Positions 56,995 through 64,000 of a stretch of DNA of 64,000 nt are shown one piece after another. Position 1 is the first letter of the stretch. Each line of letters begins with the position of its first letter. The stretch is taken from the NCBI RefSeq assembly GCF_004364805.1, contig NZ_SOAP01000002.1:992001-1056000 (forward strand), read 5' to 3'. This DNA is from Pelagimonas phthalicica (GTDB lineage Bacteria > Pseudomonadota > Alphaproteobacteria > Rhodobacterales > Rhodobacteraceae). The notes under the pieces were generated by a model that saw only the letters and a list, made by a program, of their open reading frames with translations, had not been told where the DNA came from and did no database searches. Made by a program: the position numbers and the translations under genes.

Positions 56995-57198
56995 CTAGCA
57001 GCGTTCCGGGAATTTTTGGCAATAGGCAACATTGCCCACGACGCCGATGGCGGCACCGGTAAGAACGTCCTGTTCCAGGACAAGCGCGGCAGCTGTGCCA
57101 GCGCCTGCGCCAATAAGCGCCTGGTCACCGACGGAGTCACCGCAGGCTGCAAGCGCTGTAAGCGCCAAGGCAGCCGCCATCCATGTGTGTTTTTGCAT
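56995..57198 (-). CDS. Small lipoprotein
   Basis: 67 residues: QKHTWMAAALALTALAAC gives a signal with lipobox LAAC, followed by a Gly/Ala-rich hydrophobic segment (ALIGAGAGTAAALVLEQDVLTGAAIGVVG) and a cysteine-containing tail (YCQKFPERC). GAGGAGA is before the ATG. The Gly-rich part resembles osmotically inducible lipoproteins but no family is certain. Confidence 0.72.
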   Translation of the reverse strand: MQKHTWMAAALALTALAACGDSVGDQALIGAGAGTAAALVLEQDVLTGAAIGVVGNVAYCQKFPERC

Positions 57199-57538
57199 GT
57201 TCTGCTCTCCTCTTTGGTCCTTATGCCGGACAGGTTCAGGGACCATGTTGTGGCCCTCTTTGTCCAATGCATATGGGAAGGAGAGGTGATTTCGGCAAGC
57301 ATGTGCCGATTGTCTTTTGACCTTTTCGCAACCGGTTGGAAAAGGCGGGGCGGACGGACAGGGGAATGGCCGAACCGCCCCCTAAGGGAAGGGTCACGTT
57401 GAATGGCGATCATGTCTTGGGTCCATGTTTCGCCCTTCGCAATCAGGCTGCCAAAGCCATGACCCGACGCAAAGCGCAAAGCCACGCTTGCCGATTTTTC
57501 GGCAGCGTTTTGCGCAAATACTCGGGTCAGTGGCAGGA
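57199..57538. other. 340-bp gap without a convincing gene
   Basis: Frames here overlap real genes or lack an SD. GGGGCGG (about 57349) and CCGCCCC (about 57377) form a short stem. Presumably holds the promoter of the lipoprotein gene at its left end; I see nothing else. Confidence 0.5.
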
Positions 57539-57904
57539 TCACGCCCAATCCTCCGTTCCGTCAAAAGCTTCGGGGAAAGCGGCGCGGGCCGCGGTTTCAT
57601 CAATGACCAGCAAAGCGTCATAGCTTTCGGGGTCAAAATCTTCGGGATCATAGGGCAGCACTTCGCGCCCAAAGAGCCAGCTTAGACGACCGGCATCGAG
57701 ATTGCCGCGTTCAAATGGCTGGTCGCCAAAATGCGCCCATAGTGCGGCCATGAAACCGGCATCGGCCTTACGATCCGGCGTGCGGCGGTCGCGATAGCGT
57801 TCACGCCGGGTGATCGCCGTCACCCCTTTCGGGTTCGGTCTGCGAATAACGAATTGGAAATCTGTACCCGGCAGTCGCCCGGGAAAACCGCGATGCTTTA
57901 GCAT
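57539..57904 (-). CDS. Hypothetical protein
   Basis: 121 residues, soluble, rich in Arg, Asp and Phe: LKHRGFPGRLPGTDFQFVIRRPNPKGVTAITRRERYRDRR at the N-terminus, then DFDPESYDALLVIDETAARAAFP. AAGGGG precedes ATG 57904, supporting translation. No recognised family. Confidence 0.6.
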   Translation of the reverse strand: MLKHRGFPGRLPGTDFQFVIRRPNPKGVTAITRRERYRDRRTPDRKADAGFMAALWAHFGDQPFERGNLDAGRLSWLFGREVLPYDPEDFDPESYDALLVIDETAARAAFPEAFDGTEDWA

Positions 57905-57949
57905 GATGCACCCCTTTGTTGTTGTGTCCAACGCTGGGTGCCTCGCAAC

Positions 57950-57995
57950 CAAAACTCTTGCAAGAGTTTTGCAAAAGCCATGCATGGCTTTTTTG
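57950..57995. repeat. Two abutting palindromes (palindrome family, copy 4)
   Basis: First palindrome 57950-57971: CAAAACTCTTG followed by CAAGAGTTTTG, perfect. Second palindrome 57972-57995: core AAAAGCCATGCATGGCTTTT (57973-57992), C at the left and TTTG at the right. They touch (TTTTG|CAAAA) as in copies 2 and 3. Two further hairpins follow at about 57998-58013 (CTTCC...GGAAG) and 58022-58046 (GGAGCGGGC...GCCCGCTCC). Confidence 0.9.
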
Positions 57996-58054
57996 CACTT
58001 CCTTCGGAGGAAGCGGGGGTTGGAGCGGGCCCGAAAGCCCGCTCCAAACAGTGT

Positions 58055-58201
58055 TTACTTGTACTTGCCTGTGTAGACAGGCTCAACGCTGATCGGCTCT
58101 GGGTCGACAACGATGAACTCTTCTTCTTCCTGCTGGCCACCACAGGCGGAAACGCCTGCAACGATGGCGAACATGGCAAGCAGTTTGATGCTCTTGGACA
58201 T
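58055..58201 (-). CDS. Very small lipoprotein
   Basis: 48 residues reading MSKSIKLLAMFAIVAGVSAC then GGQQEEEEFIVVDPEP and ending YTGKYK. SKSIKLLAMFAIVAGVSAC is a lipoprotein signal with lipobox VSAC; the mature part is acidic then ends in a basic tail. AGGAG lies eight bases before the ATG. Short, but signal, SD and the acidic pattern make it credible. Similar small lipoproteins occur in Rhodobacterales. Confidence 0.75.
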   Translation of the reverse strand: MSKSIKLLAMFAIVAGVSACGGQQEEEEFIVVDPEPISVEPVYTGKYK

Positions 58202-58415
58202 CTAAGACTCCTGTCAGGTTCCACGAGGTCCGCAAGGCCAAACGACCCTACCCACCCCATTTTCGAGGTAAAGACTGCTTGGGAGCAATCTGGACGTAAA
58301 TTAACCGACAGGGTGGGGAAAAGATACGTTCCCAAATCCGAGAGAAAATCCTGTGACTGCAAAGCCTCAAAAAGTTGTCCACATGAGAGTCGACCCGCAA
58401 GATATTGTGCAACCA

Positions 58416-58877
58416 TCAAAAAACCTCCCAGATGCAGAGGTCGTTTTCGACGCTGTAGCTTTCGAAAAACTGGGTCACATCCGGGGTCATCACCCCGAAT
58501 TCCACTGGTTTTTCCATGAGGGTGACAACGATCTGTTGCGCGCTGCCCCCCTGAATTTGCAGCTGAGGCAGGGCAAATTCCGTGCAGAGATAGGCCATGT
58601 CATCCAGGACCTGTTCAAAGCTTTTGCCGCCCTCGGCGATCCCGGGCGCGACAAAGCGAAAGCGTTGCGCCGGGCCATCATCCAACCAGTCGTGAAAGCT
58701 GACCTCAAGCCCTGAGGGCACCGCGATCGGGTCGGCCAGAGCCTTATCAGCCTGGGCCGTGCCAGCAAAGAGAATGGAAAAGAGTAAGGCGCAGCCCCGG
58801 CCCCCGAAGGGTCCTCCCGCCGGGGCTGCAAAAATCCCGGGCGCACCCAGGGATATATTCCGTAACCGAGCGATCAT
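58416..58877 (-). CDS. DUF6497 family exported protein
   Basis: 153 residues. The N-terminus has a signal-like hydrophobic stretch (ALLFSILFAGTAQA-DKAL); the mature part VPSGLEVSFHDWLDDGPAQRFRFVAPGI, YLCTEFALPQLQ and QFFESYSVENDLCIWEVF matches my recollection of DUF6497. ATG 58877 overlaps the TGA of the upstream gene (ATGA), so translation is coupled. Function unknown. Confidence 0.75.
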   Translation of the reverse strand: MIARLRNISLGAPGIFAAPAGGPFGGRGCALLFSILFAGTAQADKALADPIAVPSGLEVSFHDWLDDGPAQRFRFVAPGIAEGGKSFEQVLDDMAYLCTEFALPQLQIQGGSAQQIVVTLMEKPVEFGVMTPDVTQFFESYSVENDLCIWEVF

Positions 58878-59242
58878 AACGCCCGCTCCCGCGCCCAGGT
58901 CAGCCAACGTGCGCGATGCGCAGGGCTGTCCAGCAGCGCTTGGATTCGGTCAGAGAGATTTGCAGGAACCGGCGCCGAGACCAAAAACTGGCCACCGGCT
59001 TTGACACACACACCCTCTTCCCTGACGTCAATGAGTATCACGGGAGAAAAACCACGCAAGCCCCTAAATTCACGCCACAGATCCTGACGGATCTGACGCG
59101 CCAATCGAGAGGCCCGCGCCAGCGGCAAACACGCCTCTGCCGACACGTCGAAACGCGCTGGCAGATGGCGCGCCAGCGTGAACCGCGCACCATCGCGCAA
59201 TTCATGCCAGCCACCGCGAGCCTTATGTGTTCCCCCCGGCAT
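58874..59242 (-). CDS. Hypothetical protein coupled to the DUF6497 gene
   Basis: 122 residues, rich in Arg and Leu: WHELRDGARFTLARHLPARFDVSAEACLPLARASRLARQIRQDLW, then FSPVILIDVREEGVCVKAGGQF. No signal peptide. Starts just after the pccB stop codon and overlaps the DUF6497 start by four bases, so pccB and these two genes probably form one transcript. A GTG at 59281 inside pccB is an alternative start. Confidence 0.65.
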   Translation of the reverse strand: MPGGTHKARGGWHELRDGARFTLARHLPARFDVSAEACLPLARASRLARQIRQDLWREFRGLRGFSPVILIDVREEGVCVKAGGQFLVSAPVPANLSDRIQALLDSPAHRARWLTWARERAL

Positions 59243-59250
59243 CACTTGTC

Positions 59251-60783
59251 TTACAACGGGATATTGTCGTGTTTTTTCCACGGGTTGCTGAGCTGCTTGT
59301 TGCGCAGCATCGCAAAGGCCCGAGAGACACGACGGCGGGTGGATTTCGGTTGGATCACCTCATCGATAAAGCCGCGCTCAGCCGCGACAAACGGGTTGGC
59401 AAAGCGGTCTTCGTATTCCGCTGTATGAGCGGCAATCTTTTCAGCATCGCCCAAATCGGCACGGTGAATAATCTCGGTCGCGCCTTTCGCCCCCATCACG
59501 GCGATCTCAGCCGTAGGCCAGGCATAGTTCACATCGCCGCGCAAATGCTTGGATGCCATCACGTCATAGGCGCCACCATAGGCTTTGCGAGTGATCACGG
59601 TGACCTTTGGCACGGTTGCTTCGCCATAGGCAAAGAGCAGTTTTGCGCCATGCTTGATCACGCCACCATATTCCTGCGAGGTCCCGGGCAGGAAGCCAGG
59701 CACATCAACCAGGGTCAGGATCGGAATTTCAAAGCAATCGCAGAAACGGACAAAACGCGCGGCCTTGCGCGAGCTGTCAATATCCAGGCAGCCCGCCAGA
59801 ACCATAGGTTGGTTCGCGACAACACCCACGGTCTGGCCTTCGAGGCGCATGAAGCCGGTGATGATATTGCCGGCATAATCCTCTTGGATCTCGTAGAAAT
59901 CGCCTTCATCGGCAACTTTGACGATCAACTCCTTCATGTCATAGGGCATGTTGGGGTTTTCCGGGATCAGCGTATCAAGGCTGCCTTCGATCCGGTCCAC
60001 ATCGTCAAAGAACGGGCGAACGGGTGGCTTTTCACGGTTGTTGAGCGGGAGGAAGTCGACCAGACGGCGCACTTCGGCCAGAGCCTCAACATCGTTTTCA
60101 AACGCACCATCAGCGACGCTGGATTTCTTGGTATGGGTGCTTGCCCCACCCAATTCTTCGGCGGTGACGACCTCGTTGGTCACAGTCTTCACAACGTCAG
60201 GGCCGGTGACAAACATGTAAGAGCTGTCTTTGACCATAAAGATAAAGTCGGTCATGGCGGGTGAATAAACCGCGCCGCCGGCACATGGGCCCATAATCAC
60301 CGAGATCTGCGGGATTACGCCCGAAGCCATGATATTGCGCTGGAAGATTTCAGCATATCCGGCCAATGCGTCCACACCTTCCTGAATACGCGCCCCGCCA
60401 GAGTCGTTCAGGCCAATCACAGGCGCGCCGTTTTGCATCGCCATATCCATGATCTTGCAGATCTTTTGCGCATGGGTCTCGGAAACCGAGCCGCCCAATA
60501 CGGTAAAGTCCTGGCTAAAGACATAGACCATGCGGCCATTGATCGTGCCCCAGCCGGTCACAACACCATCGCCGTATGGGCGGTTGTCTTCCATGCCGAA
60601 CTCGGTGCAGCGATGGGCCTTGAACGTGTCGTATTCTTCGAAACTGTCCTCGTCCAAGAGCAGATCGATACGCTCACGCGCGGTCAGTTTGCCTTTGGCG
60701 TGCTGGCTGTCGATCCGACGTTGCCCACCGCCCAGCCGCGCATTTTCGCGACGCTCTTGCAATTCCTGAAGAATGTCTTTCAT
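59251..60783 (-). CDS. pccB: Propionyl-CoA carboxylase beta (carboxyltransferase) subunit
   Basis: 510 residues. Acyl-CoA carboxylase carboxyltransferase motifs: [53 protein letters not shown] and the second half [31 protein letters not shown]. Transfers CO2 from carboxybiotin (PccA) to propionyl-CoA. The GCAAA repeats upstream and the nearby pccR gene point to PccR control. Confidence 0.96.
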   Translation of the reverse strand: MKDILQELQERRENARLGGGQRRIDSQHAKGKLTARERIDLLLDEDSFEEYDTFKAHRCTEFGMEDNRPYGDGVVTGWGTINGRMVYVFSQDFTVLGGSVSETHAQKICKIMDMAMQNGAPVIGLNDSGGARIQEGVDALAGYAEIFQRNIMASGVIPQISVIMGPCAGGAVYSPAMTDFIFMVKDSSYMFVTGPDVVKTVTNEVVTAEELGGASTHTKKSSVADGAFENDVEALAEVRRLVDFLPLNNREKPPVRPFFDDVDRIEGSLDTLIPENPNMPYDMKELIVKVADEGDFYEIQEDYAGNIITGFMRLEGQTVGVVANQPMVLAGCLDIDSSRKAARFVRFCDCFEIPILTLVDVPGFLPGTSQEYGGVIKHGAKLLFAYGEATVPKVTVITRKAYGGAYDVMASKHLRGDVNYAWPTAEIAVMGAKGATEIIHRADLGDAEKIAAHTAEYEDRFANPFVAAERGFIDEVIQPKSTRRRVSRAFAMLRNKQLSNPWKKHDNIPL

Positions 60784-60872
60784 TGCCCATCCCTTTCCTA
60801 TCTGGCGCGCAGCAGCCTGCCCAAGCCCGGTTGATCCACGGTTTTACGCACAGTCTCTGTGCACCGCACCGA

Positions 60873-60996
60873 TTTGCAAACTCCGCGCAAAAGCGCTTGG
60901 CCGTGAAAATACAGCTCAAACCCTTTGTCTCAAGGGATTCTTGGCAAATTTGCAAAGTAAGAAAATTACCGCCCCGCAAATTTGCAAAACTGCAAA
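60873..60996. promoter_or_regulatory. GCAAA repeat cluster between pccB and the MFS gene (likely PccR sites)
   Basis: Three exact TTTGCAAA copies: 60873-60880 (followed after CTCC by GCGCAAAA), 60949-60956 and 60981-60988. Direct GCAAA units start at 60944, 60952, 60976, 60984 and 60992, all on one 8-bp register. PccR of Rhodobacter sphaeroides is reported to bind paired TTTGCAAA motifs at pccB (from memory). Confidence 0.7.
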
Positions 60997-61056
60997 GAGT
61001 CCTTTTCTCTCAACCCCTCATGGACAAAGCCATCACCCGGGCCTACCCCTATCCAC

Positions 61057-62283
61057 ATGGATAGGAAAATTGAGGTCCGTTTCCGCGACCGCACCACCCC
61101 GCCACATATTGTCACACTGGTTCTTCTCGCCGGCATTTCTGCGCTCGCCATGAACATCTTTGTGCCGTCGCTGCCAATGATGAGCGCCTATTTCGATACG
61201 GATTATCAGGTGATGCAGCTGGCTGTGGCTGGGTATCTGGCGGCAAATGCGGTGCTGCAGATCTTTATCGGCCCGATTTCCGACCATTATGGGCGTCGTC
61301 CGGTCATCCTGGCCGGGATCGGCCTGTTTTGTCTGGCAACTGTGGGCTGCCTGCTCGCGCCGGATTCCTTTACCTTCTTGCTGTTTCGCATGCTGCAAGC
61401 GGTGGTCGCCACCGCCATGGTGCTGAGCCGCGCCGTGGTGCGCGACATGTATCCGCAAGATCAGGCTGCCTCGATGATTGGCTATGTCACAATGGGCATG
61501 TCGGTTGTCCCGATGATCGGCCCAGTGATTGGCGGCTATCTGGGTGAGCAATTTGGCTGGCAGGCCAATTTCTGGGTTCTCCTGATCGTTGGGCTGTTGA
61601 TCCTGTGGATCAGCTATGACGATGTGGGCGAAACCAAGCAGCGCAGCGGCCAAACCATCGGCCAACAGGTGCGCGAATATCCCGAACTGCTTGGCTCGCC
61701 TCGGTTCTGGGGCTACGCCATGGCCTCGGCCCTGTCTTCAGGCGCGTTCTTTTCCTATGTGGGCGGTGCCCCGTTCATTGGAACCGAACTCTATGGCATG
61801 TCTGCATCCGAGCTCGGCTTTTTCTTTGGTGCCCCCGCCGTCGGCTATTTCTTTGGCAACTATATCACCGGCCGCTTTGCCGCGCGCATTGGCGTCAACC
61901 GCATGGTTCTTTGGGGCAGCCTGATTGTCGCCATCCCTATGGTGACGCTGATGGGGTTCTTTGCTGCCGGGCTGGACAGCAAATGGGTGTTCTTTGGCTT
62001 CATGACCTTTGTCGGTATTGGCAACGGCATGACCATCCCCAATGCCACGGCTGGCATGCTCTCCGTGCGTCCGCAATTGGCGGGCACTGCATCGGGCCTT
62101 GGGGGAGCTATCATGCTGGGCGGTGGCGCGGCGATGTCGGCTCTGGCAGGCCTGCTGCTGAGCGTTGAAACCGGGGCCTGGCCGCTGCTGTATCTAATGG
62201 CAGGCACTGCCCTGGCTTCCTTGACCGCAATCCTCCTGGTCATCTGGCGGGAAAAGCAGCTGCGGGGGCTGGACACGGCCTGA
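61057..62283 (+). CDS. MFS transporter (Bcr/CflA-like)
   Basis: 408 residues, about 12 membrane spans. DHYGRRPVIL after the second span is the MFS A-motif, and LLFRMLQAVVATAMVLSRAVVRDMYP is typical of the Bcr/CflA drug-efflux group. It lies between pccB and pccR, 44 bp before the latter, and shares the GCAAA region at its promoter, so it may respond to propionyl-CoA. The actual substrate is unknown. The frame is open to 60982, but that part overlaps the operator repeats. Confidence 0.88.
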   Translation: MDRKIEVRFRDRTTPPHIVTLVLLAGISALAMNIFVPSLPMMSAYFDTDYQVMQLAVAGYLAANAVLQIFIGPISDHYGRRPVILAGIGLFCLATVGCLLAPDSFTFLLFRMLQAVVATAMVLSRAVVRDMYPQDQAASMIGYVTMGMSVVPMIGPVIGGYLGEQFGWQANFWVLLIVGLLILWISYDDVGETKQRSGQTIGQQVREYPELLGSPRFWGYAMASALSSGAFFSYVGGAPFIGTELYGMSASELGFFFGAPAVGYFFGNYITGRFAARIGVNRMVLWGSLIVAIPMVTLMGFFAAGLDSKWVFFGFMTFVGIGNGMTIPNATAGMLSVRPQLAGTASGLGGAIMLGGGAAMSALAGLLLSVETGAWPLLYLMAGTALASLTAILLVIWREKQLRGLDTA

Positions 62284-62288
62284 CTTGA

Positions 62289-62326
62289 ATTGCAAAGTTG
62301 CGAGACGAAAATCGCAAAGGTGCAAA
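62289..62326 (+). promoter_or_regulatory. GCAAA repeats overlapping the pccR ribosome-binding site
   Basis: ATTGCAAA (62289-62296) and the abutting direct repeats ATCGCAAA (62311-62318) and GGTGCAAA (62319-62326) end one base before the pccR ATG. The AAAGG of the SD is part of the repeat. Autoregulation is inferred. Confidence 0.6.
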
Positions 62327-62327
62327 T

Positions 62328-63728
62328 ATGGCGACACAAAAGCTCTATGCCGGGGCGAAACTCCGTGATGTCAGAACCCGGCTTGGCCTGACGCAAAAGG
62401 ATTTCGCCGCCAAGCTCAGCGTGTCCCTGCCCTATCTGAACCAGATGGAAAACAACAACCGGCCGGTATCAACCACGGTTGTTCTGGCCCTTGCCCAGGA
62501 ATTCGGCTTTGACGTCACCGAGCTCGGCCAAGGCGATGCAGAACGCCTTGTGTCAGATATGCGCGAGGCCTTGGCCGACCCGGTCTTTGGCGAAGCCGCC
62601 CCGCAGCTGGCCGATCTGCGCCTGACCGCCTCCAATGCCCCGGCCTTTGCCCGCGCCTTTCTGGCGCTGCACCGTGCTTATAAGCAAACCCATGAACGGC
62701 TGGCCTCCCTCGACGAAGCCCTGGGGCGCGAAGACGCCCAGCTGCGTCCGAGCCCCTGGGAAGAGGTGCGCGATTTCTTTCACTATTGCGACAACTATAT
62801 CGACGCGGTGGACCGCGCTGCCGAACGCTATGCCCAGCTCAGCGCGACCGAGCCAGACATCCGCACCGCCGCCATTGCGCGCCTTTCGCGCCAGGGGGTT
62901 TCGGTCAAGTTCAACCAGACCACGCCCATGCGCAGCTATGATCACGACCGCAAAGAGCTGATCCTAAGCGCCTATGCCCCAGTAGAAACGCAAACTTTCC
63001 AACTGCTGGTTCAGGTCGCCCTGTTGGGGCAAAATCAACTGCTGGATGCCACTCTGGATTTGGCACGTTTTCAATCGGACGAGGCGCGCTCCATCGCAAA
63101 ACTTGGCCTCGCCAATTACTTCGCCGGGGCCGCGATGATGCCCTATAAGGATTTCCTCGATGCCGCGCAGGAAACCCGCCACGATCTGGAACTGCTTTCG
63201 GCGCGTTTTGGCTCTTCTGTGGAACAGGTGGCGCACCGCCTTTCGACCCTGCAACGTCCCGGGGCCAAAGGCGTGCCGTTTTTCTTTGTCCGCGTTGATC
63301 AGGCGGGCACGATCACCAAGCGCCACTCGGCAACACGGCTGCAATTTGCTCGTTTCGGCGGGGCTTGCCCGCTGTGGAACGTACACCGCGCCTTTGAAAA
63401 TCCGGGGCAATTCCTGCGCCAATTGGCCGAAACCCCGGATGGAGTTCGCTATATCTCGCTCGCTTGCGATGTCTCCAAAACTGGCGGGCATTTTGGGGCC
63501 CCGATGCGCCGCTACGCCATCGCGCTTGGCTGTGATGTCCGCCACGCAGCGGCGCTGGTCTATGCCGATGACATGGATTTCACCCGCGCCTCGGCTTTTG
63601 AGCCGATCGGCATCTCCTGCCGCATATGCGAGCGTACCCATTGCCACCAGCGCTCGGTGCCACCGCTGGAAAAACGCCTCTCGATCGATCCATCGCTGCG
63701 CAGCGTGCTGCCCTACCGCCTTGACTAA
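62328..63728 (+). CDS. pccR: Short-chain fatty acyl-CoA regulator PccR (ScfR family)
   Basis: 466 residues. N-terminal XRE-type HTH (KLRDVRTRLGLTQKDFAAKLSVSLPYLNQMENNNRPVS), a middle IrrE-like region, and a C-terminal DUF2083-type domain ending with the cysteine motif CRICERTHCHQR. In R. sphaeroides PccR activates pccB and senses propionyl-CoA. Location beside pccB supports the same role. ATG 62328 is preceded by AAAGGTGCAAAT. Confidence 0.9.
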   Translation: MATQKLYAGAKLRDVRTRLGLTQKDFAAKLSVSLPYLNQMENNNRPVSTTVVLALAQEFGFDVTELGQGDAERLVSDMREALADPVFGEAAPQLADLRLTASNAPAFARAFLALHRAYKQTHERLASLDEALGREDAQLRPSPWEEVRDFFHYCDNYIDAVDRAAERYAQLSATEPDIRTAAIARLSRQGVSVKFNQTTPMRSYDHDRKELILSAYAPVETQTFQLLVQVALLGQNQLLDATLDLARFQSDEARSIAKLGLANYFAGAAMMPYKDFLDAAQETRHDLELLSARFGSSVEQVAHRLSTLQRPGAKGVPFFFVRVDQAGTITKRHSATRLQFARFGGACPLWNVHRAFENPGQFLRQLAETPDGVRYISLACDVSKTGGHFGAPMRRYAIALGCDVRHAAALVYADDMDFTRASAFEPIGISCRICERTHCHQRSVPPLEKRLSIDPSLRSVLPYRLD

Positions 63729-63734
63729 GCCACG

Positions 63735-63906
63735 GCCTTTGCTTCGGAGCCCTCTCTCGCCTCGCGCCCGACAGGACAGAGGATGAGAGCCCGATCAAGA
63801 CAAATCGCCGAGGGGCCCCTTTGGGGATGCGGCTATTTTACTTGATCGGGCTCTCATCCTCTGTCAGGGCGCAATCGAGGTGAGCGAGGGATGCGGAGCA
63901 AAGGGC
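63735..63906. repeat. Long imperfect inverted repeat with a perfect 25-bp core
   Basis: Left core 63775-63799 (starts GACAGAGGATGAG, ends CCCGATCAAG) and right core 63841-63865 (starts CTTGATCGGG, ends ATCCTCTGTC) are perfectly complementary over 25 bases with a 41-nt loop. Outer arms (CCTTTGCTTCGG, CCCTCTCTCGCCTCG on the left; CGAGGTGAGCGAGGG, GCGGAGCAAAGG on the right) continue the pairing with mismatches to about 170 bp total. No coding capacity is seen. Confidence 0.82.
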
Positions 63907-64000
63907 TTTGCTTTGGTGAATCTTGAAGCTTTGACAGCTCTACTCCCCACCAACACCAGACATCCCCATCACCTCGCCCCTCGCATCAGAGAAAGCGCGC
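63907..64000. other. Window end without a recognisable gene
   Basis: 94 bases after the long inverted repeat; too short and no SD or ORF. A gene may begin beyond the window. Confidence 0.4.

Overview
The window is chromosomal DNA from an alphaproteobacterium of the Rhodobacterales, most likely a marine Roseobacter-group organism. The evidence is a high-GC, gene-dense sequence; gene pairs I know from that order (glyQ / DUF6446 / glyS, the pccB - pccR neighbourhood, AI-2E permease / hdaA / ppk1); short alphaproteobacterial-type proS; and CtrA-type TTAA-N7-TTAA boxes. Species cannot be named from the sequence alone. I see no prophage, plasmid backbone, CRISPR array, rRNA operon or defence island. 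It is mostly core chromosome with interesting small intergenic elements.

Layout. 1-4.1 kb: partial gene, SDR, DUF1127-like protein, lipB, tRNA-Leu(GAG), second SDR, Lrp regulator divergent from a Leu/Glu/Phe/Val dehydrogenase. 5.2-11 kb: cytochrome oxidase subunit I, a metallopeptidase lipoprotein, an ArsR/SRPBCC operon, DUF2244, a glycosyltransferase-like protein, yqeY. 11-19.6 kb: carA, a membrane GT2 enzyme, GntR, a HAD nucleotidase, a UbiH-type hydroxylase, a class V aminotransferase, two overlapping Lrp regulators facing ilvC. 19.7-28.1 kb: ilvC, DMT permease, hemerythrin, glyS-DUF6446-glyQ, and a secreted protein with a trypsin-like domain that has lost its catalytic residues. 28.2-35.5 kb: a MITE-like element, a PPDK paralog with a degenerate ATP-grasp domain, a SleB hydrolase, then folB-folP-glmM. 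35.5-48.5 kb: DUF2937, proS, a TetR locus, AI-2E permease-hdaA-ppk1, a lone flagellin, ppx, EEP nuclease and DjlA. 49-63.7 kb: nhaA and the propionyl-CoA assimilation region (scpA, pccA, pccB, MFS transporter, pccR) interleaved with small lipoproteins.

How parts work together. pccA/pccB carboxylate propionyl-CoA to methylmalonyl-CoA and scpA isomerises it to succinyl-CoA. PccR probably controls pccB and itself through GCAAA direct repeats that sit on an 8-bp register. ppk1 and ppx make and degrade polyphosphate and are separated by a flagellin gene preceded by a CtrA box. Lrp-type regulators flank branched-chain amino-acid genes.

Most notable observations: (1) tandem perfect palindromes joined ...TTTG|CAAA... 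at four intergenic sites, with arm sequences that change while pairing is kept; (2) a 267-bp element with about 34-bp terminal inverted repeats and flanking TA; (3) an imperfect inverted repeat of about 170 bp with a perfect 25-bp core after pccR; (4) three CtrA-like boxes ahead of fliC, a GT2 gene and the PPDK-like gene; (5) a pseudo-protease and a degenerate PPDK paralog.
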